Notes: generated from the sequence alone by a model not told the origin. 64,000 nt of DNA from Acidobacteriota bacterium (GCA_021803035.1 JAJZME010000071.1:27911-91910); one strand, 5' to 3'; numbered from the stretch's first letter, positions 37,254 to 46,919 are shown. Translations and numbers: made by a program.

Positions 37254-37563
37254 GTACTGCTCTCCTGGTCTGGTTGTACAAAACGTCTAGCAATTTTGAG
37301 GAACCTCTTGCATTATAGACTGGTCAGACCACCGGCGGCACGCTTCGCCTGCGGGCGGGACTTTGTCGTTGCAGCAATAGTAATATCCGGTTGTCATCCC
37401 GGGGTTTTATCTGCCTGTGGCCCATCAAAAGTGATGAAAACCCATCGAACCGCTATTTCATCAGCCCGCGGAGGGCGCCAATGAGAATGGCCGGGGATGG
37501 ACGTCGCCCTGGCGACGGGAATCGTGAGAGAGCGCCGCATTTATGTCATGCTGATGGAGGATC
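37254..37563. other. divergent kdgK/tsaB promoter region
   Basis: 310 bases between the two divergent genes. Apart from the kdgK operator and -10 box, no structure stands out. The plus-strand side should hold the tsaB promoter, but I cannot assign its boxes. Confidence 0.45.
37312..37331 (-). promoter_or_regulatory. kdgK promoter with GntR/FadR-type operator
   Basis: On the minus strand, TGGTCTGACCA (37321-37331) directly precedes a TATAAT -10 box (37312-37317). The palindrome matches the TGGTCnGACCA operator known for FadR-subfamily GntR regulators. Binding between the -35 and -10 elements would block transcription. No GntR gene is in the window. Confidence 0.6.
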
Positions 37564-38277
37564 ATGCCGGCAATCTCTTCCATTCCGTCTGCCTCAAGCG
37601 GCGCGCTGCTGCTCGCGATCGACACCTGCGGGCCGTCAGGCTCCGTGGCGCTCGGCCGGCACGGCGCCGCCGGCACGGAGGTTCTTGACCAGACCGAGCT
37701 TGCCGGCCGCAGCTACTCGGCCACGCTGGTAGCCGCCGTGGCCAATCTGCTGTCCCGCGCCGGCGTGCCATTGCGGGCGCTTTACGCCATCGTCGCCGTC
37801 AGCGGCCCGGGCAGCTTTACCGGCGTGCGCGTGGGATTAGCCGCCATCAAAGGACTGGCCGAAGTCAGCCGCATTCCGGTCGTGGCCGTTTCGCGCCTTG
37901 AGGTGCTCGCCGGCAAGGCCGGCACAGCCGCCGCGGCGCTCGATGCGCACCGGCACGAGATTTTTTTGCGGCTCGGCGATCCGGGCTCGCAGGCCAGGGA
38001 GCTGCTGGCCGGCGTCGATGATCTGGCGGCAATCGAACCCGCGCCGCCGCGCATCGCCGTCTGCGATGAGGCCGCGCAGGTGTTGAGCGGCGCATGGCCA
38101 AGCGCTGATTTGGTGCAGGTCGCGCCGCCCACCGCCGCCGACGCATTGCAGCTTTGCGCGCCGCGGGCCATGCGCGGCCAATTCGCCGACCTCGCTCTGC
38201 TCGACGGTCACTATCTGCGGCGCTCGGATGCCGAGATCTTCGGCGAGCCCGGCGCGGCGAGGCCGAATCGTCCATGA
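37564..38277 (+). CDS. tsaB: tRNA threonylcarbamoyladenosine biosynthesis protein TsaB
   Basis: 237 residues, an ASKHA-fold subunit that, with TsaD and TsaE, makes t6A in tRNAs reading ANN codons. Signature LLAIDTCGPSGSVALGRHG near the N-terminus and YAIVAVSGPGSFTGVRVGLAAIKGLAE around residues 75-102. The ATG follows GGAGG. Its stop overlaps the next start (ATGA), so rimI is translationally coupled. Confidence 0.93.
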   Translation: MPAISSIPSASSGALLLAIDTCGPSGSVALGRHGAAGTEVLDQTELAGRSYSATLVAAVANLLSRAGVPLRALYAIVAVSGPGSFTGVRVGLAAIKGLAEVSRIPVVAVSRLEVLAGKAGTAAAALDAHRHEIFLRLGDPGSQARELLAGVDDLAAIEPAPPRIAVCDEAAQVLSGAWPSADLVQVAPPTAADALQLCAPRAMRGQFADLALLDGHYLRRSDAEIFGEPGAARPNRP

Positions 38278-38750
38278 CCGGCCGCCCCGCGCCGCCGCCG
38301 ATTCGGCCCATGAGCGCCGCCGATCTGCCGCGGGTGATGGAAATTGCGCAGAGCCTTGAGGAAGCGCCAGAGTGGCCGCCTGCAGCCTGGGCCGCCGTGC
38401 TCAGCCGGCACGCGGTTCCACGCCGCATCGCGCTTGTCGCCGCCGAGCCGCTCAGCGGAATCATCGCGGGCTTCGCCGTGGCCATTCTGGTCCCGCCCCA
38501 GTCCGAATTGGAGTTGATCGCCGTCGTGACCCGGAGCCGGCGCCGGGGCATCGGCCGGCTGCTGATTGCCGCACTGGCCAGCGAGCTGCTCGCGGCCGGG
38601 ATGCAGGAGCTTTTTCTGGAGGTGCGCGTCTCCAACCGCGCGGCGCGCGACTTCTACCGCGCGCTGGGCTTTGCCGAAACCGGCCGCCGCGCGCGCTATT
38701 ATACTGATCCTGAAGAAGATGCGGTTCTCATGAGCCTTCGGCTGGCTTGA
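38274..38750 (+). CDS. rimI: GNAT N-acetyltransferase, RimI (ribosomal protein S18 alanine acetyltransferase)
   Basis: 158 residues of GNAT fold, with the acetyl-CoA loop VVTRSRRRGIGRLLIAALASELL and the RimI-like closing AARDFYRALGFAETGRRARYY. RimI acetylates the N-terminus of S18. It starts inside the tsaB stop (ATGA), the pairing found in many bacteria, which supports the assignment over a generic acetyltransferase. Confidence 0.87.
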   Translation: MTGRPAPPPIRPMSAADLPRVMEIAQSLEEAPEWPPAAWAAVLSRHAVPRRIALVAAEPLSGIIAGFAVAILVPPQSELELIAVVTRSRRRGIGRLLIAALASELLAAGMQELFLEVRVSNRAARDFYRALGFAETGRRARYYTDPEEDAVLMSLRLA

Positions 38751-38935
38751 GCGGCCAGCCGCCGGGCCCGTGGGCCGGCCGGGAGGGAAATCACGTCTCC
38801 GGCAACGCGACCGTGCCGGCCGGCATTTCATTCCCTGAAATCCACAGCCGCCTTGCCGCCCCCAATTTTCCCGCTTGCGGTTTGCCGCATTGGGGCTATA
38901 TATGTAATTGTTCTGTTAAATCCCGGAGGTGGCTG

Positions 38936-39142
38936 ATGGATGAAATAAAGGGCAGTGCGCTGAGCGAAGAGATCGAGCGTCTTCAATCCGAACATCATCG
39001 CTACGCTCAGCGGCTGGAGGAACTGCTCCAGAAACCGTACCTATCCCAGGAAGAACAGCTCGAAGAAGTGCGTCTGAAAAAGCTCAAGCTGCACGCCAAG
39101 GATCTGATCTTTGCGCTCGAGCACCGGCCTGCCGTCGCCTGA
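38936..39142 (+). CDS. YdcH/DUF465-family small coiled-coil protein
   Basis: 68 residues, almost wholly helical and charged: IERLQSEHHRYAQRLEELLQKPYLSQEEQLEEVRLKKLKLHAKDLI. This heptad pattern matches the YdcH/DUF465 family, whose role is unknown. The ATG has CGGAGGT upstream at a good distance; an upstream in-frame extension is not supported. Confidence 0.8.
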   Translation: MDEIKGSALSEEIERLQSEHHRYAQRLEELLQKPYLSQEEQLEEVRLKKLKLHAKDLIFALEHRPAVA

Positions 39143-39293
39143 GGCGATTCGGCGCTGGTCTTTGATAAGGCATTTTCTTCGAAGCATTGCCCCCGGGGAG
39201 CTTCAGCCCTCGCGGTGTGTACTGCGGTCGTTGCCTTGCACTGGTGAGCGATCTCCTTCTTGTCATTGAATCACCGTATAATCGTTGGGTACG

Positions 39294-39986
39294 ATGGTGC
39301 GCGACGGTTACATCTACGGTATCGGTCTCGTGATCGTAGCTGCGGCGCTTAAATGGGCTACGGGCTACTGGGCGTGGGCAGCTGTGCCGCTGCTTCTGGC
39401 GGCGTTTTTTCTCTGGTTCTTTCGCGATCCGCATCGCGCCATTCCCGCCGGCGCGGGATTGATCGTCTCGCCCGGCGACGGCTTGGTTACAGAGACGGTC
39501 CCGGTCGAAACCCCCGATGGTCCCCGTCAGCGGATCAGCATCTTTCTCAGCGTCTTCGACGTGCATGTGAACCGCGCGCCCATCGGCGGCGTGCTCGCCC
39601 GCGTCGTCTACCGCAAGGGCGAATATCTGAATGCCATGAATCCAGCCTCGGCAGACCGCAATGAGCAGAACGCAGTGACCGTGCGCGGGGAGGGAATTGA
39701 GGTTACCTTCAAGCAGATTGCCGGCCTGCTGGCGCGGCGCATCGTCTTCAACTACAAGGAGGGCGACACGGTGCAGCGCGGCCAGCGCGTGGGCCTCATC
39801 AAGTTCGGTTCCCGGGTCGATGTGCTTCTGCCGGTGGAGGCGAATCTTCTCGTCCGGCCGGGCCAGCGGGTCAAGGGCGGCTCAAGCGTATTGGCGGCCA
39901 TGGCCGCGGCTGAGTGGGCGCAGCCCGAGCCGGTTGTCCACGGAGCAGCGGCGGTAAGCGCGGCGCCGGGCGGAGCGAGCCTGTGA
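39294..39986 (+). CDS. psd: phosphatidylserine decarboxylase proenzyme (short form)
   Basis: About 230 residues. An N-terminal membrane region (two helices) precedes the catalytic part, with [25 protein letters not shown] and the self-cleavage region [11 protein letters not shown], whose Ser becomes the pyruvoyl group. It turns phosphatidylserine into phosphatidylethanolamine. It is the short (archaeal/Gram-positive-like) type. The end overlaps pssA by four bases (GTGA). Confidence 0.93.
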   Translation: MVRDGYIYGIGLVIVAAALKWATGYWAWAAVPLLLAAFFLWFFRDPHRAIPAGAGLIVSPGDGLVTETVPVETPDGPRQRISIFLSVFDVHVNRAPIGGVLARVVYRKGEYLNAMNPASADRNEQNAVTVRGEGIEVTFKQIAGLLARRIVFNYKEGDTVQRGQRVGLIKFGSRVDVLLPVEANLLVRPGQRVKGGSSVLAAMAAAEWAQPEPVVHGAAAVSAAPGGASL

Positions 39987-40879
39987 ACGGCCGCCCTGCA
40001 GTGCGTGCCCGGGGCGATGCGCCCCCGCGGCGGCGCGGCGGCATGTATATGCTGCCTTCGCTCTTTACCGCCGTCAATATTGGCGCCGGCTACTTCGCCA
40101 TTACCCAGACCATTTCGGCCATCAGCCGCAGTGCGCCCTCCCATCTCGATCTGGCGGCGATGGCCATTCTGTTCGCCATTCCCTTCGATGCCCTCGACGG
40201 CCGCATCGCGCGCCTGACCAACACCTGCAGCGAGTTCGGCAAGGAATTGGATTCGCTGGCCGACATCATCACCTTCGGCGTGGCGCCCAGTTTGCTCGCC
40301 TTCGTCTGGGGATTTCACTTTCTGCCTCACTCCATCAACGCGCAACTGCGCATGCACCTGGTGCAGGCCGGAGCCTTTTTCTGCTTCCTGTTCCTGCTCA
40401 GCGGAGCGGCGCGTCTGGCGCGCTTCAACATCAGTCACGATCCCCAGCCGCGCAATCCTGGCCGCGCGGACCGCAAGTATTTTGTCGGCATGCCCATCCC
40501 GGCCGCCGCGGGTTTGCTGGCCGCCAGCGTCCATCTCTGCTGGGGAATCCCCGTAGAGGCGTGGTGGTTCTCCATTCTCTGGCTCTGTCTGGTGGGTCTG
40601 AGCGGCTTCCTGATGGTCAGCACCTGGCGTTTCTGGTCAGGCAAGGAGATCAACCTGACCCGCCGCCAGCCGTTCCAGTTGATTGTGGTGGTGGCCATCG
40701 TTTTTTACGTGCTGCTGCGCTACTCCAACGTGATGCTGTTTGTGGTCGCGCTCGCTTACATGTTCTCGGGCATCTGGGCGCGGGCGGCTTATTCGTGGTC
40801 GCGCCGCCGGCGCCGCCGGCCCGCCGGTGCCTCCGGAGCGAATCCGCATGCCGAACCCGATCCCCTGAGCCATCTTTAG
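39983..40879 (+). CDS. pssA: CDP-diacylglycerol-serine O-phosphatidyltransferase
   Basis: 298 residues with about seven membrane helices. The CDP-alcohol phosphatidyltransferase signature [31 protein letters not shown] is complete. It joins serine to CDP-diacylglycerol, giving the substrate for Psd. The GTG start overlaps the psd stop, so the order is consistent with coupled translation of two consecutive steps. Confidence 0.94.
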   Translation: MNGRPAVRARGDAPPRRRGGMYMLPSLFTAVNIGAGYFAITQTISAISRSAPSHLDLAAMAILFAIPFDALDGRIARLTNTCSEFGKELDSLADIITFGVAPSLLAFVWGFHFLPHSINAQLRMHLVQAGAFFCFLFLLSGAARLARFNISHDPQPRNPGRADRKYFVGMPIPAAAGLLAASVHLCWGIPVEAWWFSILWLCLVGLSGFLMVSTWRFWSGKEINLTRRQPFQLIVVVAIVFYVLLRYSNVMLFVVALAYMFSGIWARAAYSWSRRRRRRPAGASGANPHAEPDPLSHL

Positions 40880-40897
40880 AAAATTCACTTAAAAAGG

Positions 40898-41929
40898 ATG
40901 CCTGTGTACAAGATCGCCATAGCCGGAGCCGCAAGCCTCATAGGCCGGGAGTTAAAGGACGCCTTGGCGGAGTCCTCGTTTGCCGCCGCCAACTTTGCAT
41001 TGCTGGATGAGGAAGATATCCAGGGACAACTGGACCAGGTGGGCGACGAAGTCACCTTCATCCAGACGATTGGCGCGGATGCGTTCGAACACGCCGATTT
41101 CACCTTCTTCTGCGGCTCCGAGGATCTGACCCGCAAACACTGGCGGCAGGCTTTGCGTGCCGGCTCCTCGGTGCTCGATCTTTCCGGCACTTTGGATCAG
41201 GAGGCGGGAGTCATGGTGCGCGCACCCTGGCTTGGCGCGGAGTCTGCCGCGGCCGATCTCTTTACGCCGGCCGTGGTGCCCGCCCATTCCGCTGCGCTGG
41301 TGCTGGCGCTGCTCCTCGAACGTCTGCGCGCGGCCGTTCCGGTGCGGTTTGCGGCCGCCACGCTGCTGGCGCCGGCCAGCGAGTTCGGCCGCGGCGCCAT
41401 GGACGAGTTGCACCAGCAGACTCTGAGCCTGCTCAGCTTTCAGCAGTTGCCGCGCGCTCAGTACGACACGCAGGCGGCCTACAACCTTCTCGTCGGACTG
41501 GGCGAAGCCGCAACCATCAGCTTGAACGCTGTCACCGCCCGGGTTCGCCGTCATTACGACGCGCTGACGGGCAGTCGCGGACTGCCGTTGGCTTTGCAGG
41601 TGGTCAACGCCCCGGTGTTTCACGGCCACGCTTTTTCCATCGCCCTGGAGTTGGAGCACCCGCTGCCGGCCGCCGCGCTTGAAGAGGCTCTGCGTGGCGA
41701 GCATGTCGAACTAGTGACGGAAGACACCGATTCGCCGTCAAACCTGGCCGCAACCGGCCAGAATGACGTGCTGGTGCGCCTGCGCGCCGAGCCGCAGGCC
41801 GGCAAATCCGGCGCCGCATCGCGCTTCTGGCTCTGGGCGGCATCGGACAATCTCCGCCTGAGCGCGCAAAACGCCGTCGATTGCGCCCTGGACCTGCGCC
41901 GCCTCCGGCCGCATGGGACGGTGCAATAG
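40898..41929 (+). CDS. aspartate-semialdehyde dehydrogenase-like protein without catalytic Cys
   Basis: 343 residues with the Asd/ArgC fold: N-terminal NAD(P) loop YKIAIAGAASLIGREL and C-terminal VFHGHAFSIALELEHPLPAAALEEAL as in ASADH. But at the active site, where NCS is expected, it has PAHSAAL with His130, so it should not catalyse the classical reaction. It follows pssA by 18 bases in the same direction. Start could be this ATG or a GTG six bases on. It may be a regulator or a dehydrogenase of altered chemistry. Confidence 0.82.
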   Translation: MPVYKIAIAGAASLIGRELKDALAESSFAAANFALLDEEDIQGQLDQVGDEVTFIQTIGADAFEHADFTFFCGSEDLTRKHWRQALRAGSSVLDLSGTLDQEAGVMVRAPWLGAESAAADLFTPAVVPAHSAALVLALLLERLRAAVPVRFAAATLLAPASEFGRGAMDELHQQTLSLLSFQQLPRAQYDTQAAYNLLVGLGEAATISLNAVTARVRRHYDALTGSRGLPLALQVVNAPVFHGHAFSIALELEHPLPAAALEEALRGEHVELVTEDTDSPSNLAATGQNDVLVRLRAEPQAGKSGAASRFWLWAASDNLRLSAQNAVDCALDLRRLRPHGTVQ

Positions 41930-42161
41930 CGGCTTGTACCCGTGGGAATGAGGGCGTGGCTTCAGCCATTCCGCCAGCAACAAGATCAAAGCGGCTTAAT
42001 CGCCCGCGCCGGGCACCCCGCGACGGCCAATGTGCCTTTACAAACACTGAAGCGGGAGCGCCGTCCATGCTGCCGGATTCTTGCCCCGCATCGAACATGC
42101 CGGGAGCCTGGACCATCTTCACTCATTGGGAGGAAGCGTTCGCCCTCCGCCGGCGCCTGCT

Positions 42162-44324
42162 TCATCGCCGCGAAGACGGAGTCCGGCACCCGCCTGGCCC
42201 CGCGCCGCGACAGGCCATGCCGCCGCACTTGATCACGCGCACAAACTGGTTGCTGAGCAGCGGTTGCGCCTTCCAAATCCAGCTTGATTTGTCTTTCCAC
42301 ACCGGGTCGATATCCTCAAAAAGCAGCGCATTAATCGAGAATTCGCGGCAGACTTTATCCACCTCTTCATTGGTCACCGGATGCTGGTTGTCGAAGAGAG
42401 GCTTGAGTTGGGGCAGGATCACATCGTTACAAAACTTCGCGCTTCCTCCGAATACGGTGCCGCAATTGCTCGCGTTTGCAACCATCTGCCGGCCGGAATA
42501 CAACGCCGCCTGCAAGTTTCCCATCCCGCCCCGTGGATTCGCCTGAACCACCGCGCTCGGCGGCAACAGGCGGTCCAGTTCCCGATATGCGCGCCGAAGC
42601 GCAAAAGTCCGCCGGCCAAGCTGCTGGTCAGGAGACAGCCAGGTGTACGTTTGAAGGTGATATAGGTCCGAAAGGATTGGGAAAGCGCGCTGAAGGCACA
42701 GCTCATAGCACGAGCCCATGGCTCCCAGTACAAGTGTCACGGTGACCAGCAAAGGCGCTGCTCTGGGATGTGAGGAGGACCGGCCGGCATTTGTGAGGCC
42801 AAAGCCCAGCGTTCCTTCGTGCCACATCTCGGCTGCCCAAAGCAGCAGCATGAACTGCACCACCAGCGGGCTTCGCCACCCCAGGTCGTTGTTCGTAATG
42901 ATCGTTGAGCTCACAAACGTGCAGATCACCAGCGACGCCGCGCTCAAAACCACAGCGCCCCATTCCGCCTGGTCGCGGAATCCCTCCCGCCGTATCCGGC
43001 GCAACCACAAGTTCCCCACCACAAAAAAGAAGCCAAACTCAAGAAAGTAATTCAGCGGCAGCAGCACGGCGTTAAGCGCCATGAGCTTCACCGGGTTATG
43101 CGAATGCAGGATGATGTCCGGGAGGGTGAATGCCCGCACGGTAAGCGCAAAAGGGAGGGCGGTTTTCGCGCCCCCCGGAGTGCTGGCCGGATGCGCGCCG
43201 TAAAGTATCTGGAAGATGAACGGCAGCAGCAGAACGACAGCCAGTGTCCCGGCCGACGCCAGCACCAAAGCGCGCCGCCACCAGCGCTTCACCAGCGAGA
43301 CCACCAGCCAGAGCGCGCAGCCGGCGGCCACCGTGCCGCCCACATAGACCGACAAGCCTACGGCCGAAGCAAAAGCCATTCCCGCAGCCGCCAATCCAAC
43401 CAGGCTTTGCCGCCGCCGCTCTTCGCGTGTCGCCTCCCACGCAAGCAGAAAGCCCGTCATTCCCGCCGTCAGTCCCGCCAGATCATGCGGCACCCACAGC
43501 ATGGTCGTAATCCAGGCGGAGATCTGATTGTTCCACCACTCGATGGTTGGCAACACGATATGCCCGCCAAAATCGATCAGCAAGACTGGAATGATATCGA
43601 GACCCGTAATCCCCAGCAGGGAAATCGCAATCAGCGTCCGTCTCTCAATCTGCTCCCCGCCCTTGCCCTGAAAGAACCGCAGGTACAGCGCGATGATCCC
43701 CATCAGCCCCAGCCCAGACCAGAGGATGCTCGCGATCAGACTCAGCCGCGCGCTCACCAGCGATCCTCCCAGCCGCTCCACCAGGCTCGCCGGAATCAGC
43801 CAGAAATAGTGATAGCGCAACGGCGCCGGCAGGCCGGCAAAGAAGAACGGATTGTGCGGCGGAATCCCCTCCCGCGCCATGGCGGCCGTAAATGCCGCGC
43901 GGGTTGAGAGATCATCAGCTGAAACGGGGAAGTAAAGCCGGTTGCCGAACTGCAGGTCCACCAGCGAAAGCGTTCCCACCGCCAGCCAGCCGCCGGCAAT
44001 GGCCGCTACCTTCCAGCCCGCCCGGGAAAGATGAAGTCCGAGCTTCCGCACAGCGGGGATCAGCAGCACAACGCAAGCGGCCCCGCAGGCCCCAAACACC
44101 ACCCACACCAGCGGCAGCCAGCAGCGCCACAGAAAATAGCCGGTGATCGGCATCAGCCCGATCGACAGCGGCACGGCCGCCGCGATCCGCGTCGCCAGCC
44201 TGCGCCGCCGGAATTGGAACATATCCGACAGCCACCCGAAAGTGTATCCCGGAGCAAACGCGAACAGCGCGAACAGCACGAACCCGGCGCCCACGCCCAG
44301 AATGTCTGAAGCTGTGTAATTCAT
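42162..44324 (-). CDS. large polytopic membrane protein, GT-C glycosyltransferase-like
   Basis: 720 residues with about 15 membrane helices and a ~140-residue C-terminal soluble part. The segment LYFPVSADDLSTRAAFTAAMAREGIPPHNPFFFAGLP after the first helices (with the Asp pair and a His-Asn) resembles the acidic first loop of GT-C lipid-linked sugar transferases. I do not recognise a named family. Divergent from gtrA with 151 bases between them, at the edge of the glycan region, so a surface-sugar role is reasonable inference. Confidence 0.7.
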   Translation of the reverse strand: MNYTASDILGVGAGFVLFALFAFAPGYTFGWLSDMFQFRRRRLATRIAAAVPLSIGLMPITGYFLWRCWLPLVWVVFGACGAACVVLLIPAVRKLGLHLSRAGWKVAAIAGGWLAVGTLSLVDLQFGNRLYFPVSADDLSTRAAFTAAMAREGIPPHNPFFFAGLPAPLRYHYFWLIPASLVERLGGSLVSARLSLIASILWSGLGLMGIIALYLRFFQGKGGEQIERRTLIAISLLGITGLDIIPVLLIDFGGHIVLPTIEWWNNQISAWITTMLWVPHDLAGLTAGMTGFLLAWEATREERRRQSLVGLAAAGMAFASAVGLSVYVGGTVAAGCALWLVVSLVKRWWRRALVLASAGTLAVVLLLPFIFQILYGAHPASTPGGAKTALPFALTVRAFTLPDIILHSHNPVKLMALNAVLLPLNYFLEFGFFFVVGNLWLRRIRREGFRDQAEWGAVVLSAASLVICTFVSSTIITNNDLGWRSPLVVQFMLLLWAAEMWHEGTLGFGLTNAGRSSSHPRAAPLLVTVTLVLGAMGSCYELCLQRAFPILSDLYHLQTYTWLSPDQQLGRRTFALRRAYRELDRLLPPSAVVQANPRGGMGNLQAALYSGRQMVANASNCGTVFGGSAKFCNDVILPQLKPLFDNQHPVTNEEVDKVCREFSINALLFEDIDPVWKDKSSWIWKAQPLLSNQFVRVIKCGGMACRGAGPGGCRTPSSRR

Positions 44325-44475
44325 CCTGCGCCAGCAGGCGCCGCCCCCAGTGCTTCCTCAACTTCTGTATACCACAGCCCTTGCAAACCGCATCCGGGTG
44401 CGAACCCTATCCTGCAACACGCAATCGCGCAATTCGCGCCGCCCCGTCAGCAAATGGAAGTTTATAATCCAGCCT

Positions 44476-44958
44476 ATGCTGCACACGGTCAGTGAAAACC
44501 GTTGGAGCGCCCGCCTGATCCATCACTTTCCGCCGGGGCAGTTCGGCAGGTACATGGTTGTGGGCGCGTGCAACACGATCTTTGCGTATTCCACCTACGC
44601 CGGATTGACCGCCCTGCTGACGCCGCACATTCCCTATGCGTACGTGTTCGCCAGCCTGATTGCAGGGTTGCTGAATATTACATTCTCGTTCCTGAACTAC
44701 AAGTGGTTCGTCTTCAAGACGAAGGGCAATTATCTGCGGGAGTGGTCGCGATGCATTGTGGTTTACGGCGGGACAGCTCTGCTTTCAACCGCTGTGCTGC
44801 CGGTGACCGTCTTCTTTCTCAGGCACTTCACGCCCGCCGATCGATCGGCTCCTTACATTGCCGGCGCGATCCAGATGGGCACGGGCGCCATCGCCGGCTT
44901 TCTCGGACACAAGAACTACTCATTCGCTCCGGTTCGAGAGGGTCTGGAAAATAGCTAA
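44476..44958 (+). CDS. GtrA-family membrane protein
   Basis: 160 residues, four helices. The family start FGRYMVVGACNTIFAYSTYAGLT and the end GAIQMGTGAIAGFLGHKNYSF match GtrA, which is thought to move undecaprenyl-phosphate-linked sugars across the inner membrane. The ATG at 44476 is chosen over a longer in-frame extension with no ribosome site. It precedes a methyltransferase fragment by 31 bases. Confidence 0.9.
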   Translation: MLHTVSENRWSARLIHHFPPGQFGRYMVVGACNTIFAYSTYAGLTALLTPHIPYAYVFASLIAGLLNITFSFLNYKWFVFKTKGNYLREWSRCIVVYGGTALLSTAVLPVTVFFLRHFTPADRSAPYIAGAIQMGTGAIAGFLGHKNYSFAPVREGLENS

Positions 44959-44989
44959 TTCAGGTTTATCAGGCCGACGCTTTTGTATT

Positions 44990-45400
44990 ATGACGTTTAG
45001 CTTCGGCGAGGAGACAGATTTCGTGCTTGGGGGGGGCGAATCATCCTCAATGATTGAGGTTTCTGAGTGTGTGATTTGTGCCGGCCCGCTGGTTCGCCGG
45101 AAGCGGGCATTGGTGGCGCCCTTTCTCGCCACTCGGATCTGGAATCGGGCGCCGTTTTGCGTGGACCTGGTTCAGTGTAAAGATTGCGCATTCCTTTTCT
45201 ACAATCCTCGGCTGGAGTATGAGGAGTTAGGCCGCCTCTACCGGGACTACCGCAAAGAGAAGTACCAGAGGATGCGCCACGCGTCCGAAGCATGGTACAC
45301 GCCGAAGTTCAACTTCGATCTTGCCTCGTCTGCTTCGTATGGGAAGAGGCGAGCAATTCTGAAGCCCATCCTTCAGCGGCATCTGAACGGACGAAGGTAA
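44990..45400 (+). pseudogene. truncated class I SAM methyltransferase (N-terminal part)
   Basis: 136 codons. The N-terminal zinc-like Cys motif (SECVICAGPLV, CVDLVQCKDCAFLFYNPRLEYEELGRLYRDY) is that of sugar/O-antigen methyltransferases, which then continue into the SAM fold. Here the frame stops at 45400, just before any SAM motif, with only YGKRRAILKPILQRHL beyond. The 3' part is missing and the facing SDR fragment begins within 20 bases, so this is a remnant. Confidence 0.78.
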
Positions 45401-45416
45401 AGAGGTTTCGTTCTCT

Positions 45417-45746
45417 TCAAACAGCAGTCCATCCACCGTCAACGATGATAGCTTGGTCCGTGATAAAGCTGGAGGCATCGGAGGCCAGGAAGAGAAACGC
45501 ACCAGCGAGTTCGTGCGGCCTTCCAACGCGTCCCAGGCAGGTGTAACTTCTCAGGCGCTCCAGAAACGGGCTGTCTTCCCTGACCGAGTTAGCTCCGTCA
45601 CTGTCTTCAGTGTTTGAGAATGGGCCAGGAAGAATTGCATTTGCCCGTATTCCATGCTCTCCCCAGAAGGATGCGACGTAGCGGGTGAAGCTGGGCAGCG
45701 CGCCACGGAGAATTCCAGCGGCTAGGATGGCGTCTTGCGTTACCAA
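45417..45746 (-). pseudogene. truncated short-chain dehydrogenase (C-terminal part)
   Basis: About 100 codons of an SDR end: LTRYVA-type helix (LPSFTRYVASFWGEHGIRANAILPGPF), then GRVGRPHELAGAFLFLASDASSFITDQAIIVDGGW. The N-terminal NAD fold and the catalytic YxxxK are absent. It directly abuts the fkbM stop, so the missing half was probably replaced when fkbM arrived, or deleted along with the missing half of the methyltransferase gene facing it. Confidence 0.82.
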
Positions 45747-45749
45747 GAA

Positions 45750-46919
45750 TTATTGTGGCAGCAGGCGCTTTGCCGGGACGGCGTACATGACGGTTTGGAA
45801 TCCGTCGCCTTCGTACGCGCGCAGATAGAGATTGTGGTTCGGCAGCATTTCGCGGACGAGCAGAGGAATGCGCCAGATATCGCTTTGTGTGTGATACACG
45901 CAGATTGCCAGGATGGGCTTATCGCGCTGAATTACCTTTATGCCGCCAAGCAATGCGTCGTACTCGGCGCCCTCAATATCCATTTTGATAAACGTCAGCG
46001 GAGTGTCTGCGAATAGCTCGTCGATGGGAAAGCACTCGACAGGGAGCCCCTCGGACGAGATTTTAGAGCCGGTTTGACCCGAGTGTGCAAAGTGCACGAT
46101 CGACCGTGTGAGGCCTACTGCGCAGTTCAAGAGCTTCACCTTCCCCTTGATGGGTTCGGGCAGGCCTTCACGGTAGGTTTCCAGCTTGGGATAAGAGATA
46201 TTATCGGCCTCGACGGCGTGGAAGAGGGTGAAGCGTTCGCCCCGCTTCTTGACCAGGTCCTGAGTCATTTCACCGCACGTTGCGCCGCAGTCCAGGAAAC
46301 AATCGCGGTCGGATAATTGGAGGAGGTCCAGCGGAAGATACGTGTTCTCGGTGGGCCTGCCGGGGATGCCTTCGAGGTCTCCGCGCGCCCGCAGACGAAT
46401 GTTGGCGTCGAAGATCGTCTTGGACTCCTCATCTTCCCAAGTTTCTGCGGCGGCTAATATCTGATTCCGGTCGGCGTATACCTTATGAGGTAAATCGTTC
46501 AGGAGGCAGGGGAGAAATATCTCAGGAAAGCGCCAATGCAGGGGAGGGTACGGTGCAATCTGGTCGCAGCCGTAACTCCTGAGCTGCTGGGACGTTTCAC
46601 GAAACCAGTGAAATTCGTTCCAAATGGTTACAAGGAAGGTGGAATTCTTTCCGTAGAGTTCTGCCGCTTTAACCGGCGGAAGAATTTCCAGCCCGTCAAT
46701 CCGCGTATCCCAGAGCGCCTGATTGTTGTCACTCAATGCAAGAGGCTTGATACCGACGCCTTGGAGCGCGGCTATCGCGCGCCTCCCGAGGTTGCCAGAG
46801 CCGAAGAGAACGACCCTGTTATCTCGTGTGCCCAGAAGTTCTTCCAATGCGCATCGCTCGCGTCGAATTACTGACGTGATAGGTTCCTGAAGCAGGGCTG
46901 CGAGCGATTCTCTTTGCAC
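45750..46919 (-). CDS. FkbM-family methyltransferase
   Basis: 389 residues. The first ~150 form a nucleotide-binding-like region (RVVLFGSGNLGRRAIAAL), followed by a SAM methyltransferase: CFLDCGATCGEMTQDLVKKRGERFTLFHAVEADNISY, TGSKISSEGLPVECFPIDELFADTPLTFIKMDIEGAEYDALLGG. These are FkbM features, usually O-methylating sugars or lipids. Start is a GTG with AGGA upstream. It is last in the operon neuB-HAD-TPP-fkbM. Confidence 0.86.
   Translation of the reverse strand: MQRESLAALLQEPITSVIRRERCALEELLGTRDNRVVLFGSGNLGRRAIAALQGVGIKPLALSDNNQALWDTRIDGLEILPPVKAAELYGKNSTFLVTIWNEFHWFRETSQQLRSYGCDQIAPYPPLHWRFPEIFLPCLLNDLPHKVYADRNQILAAAETWEDEESKTIFDANIRLRARGDLEGIPGRPTENTYLPLDLLQLSDRDCFLDCGATCGEMTQDLVKKRGERFTLFHAVEADNISYPKLETYREGLPEPIKGKVKLLNCAVGLTRSIVHFAHSGQTGSKISSEGLPVECFPIDELFADTPLTFIKMDIEGAEYDALLGGIKVIQRDKPILAICVYHTQSDIWRIPLLVREMLPNHNLYLRAYEGDGFQTVMYAVPAKRLLPQ

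Noticed and set aside
39240..39290. Sigma-70 promoter before psd (TATAAT near 39278)
   Set aside because: The -10 box is good, but no -35 at 16-18 bases; TTGTCA lies only 11 bases away.
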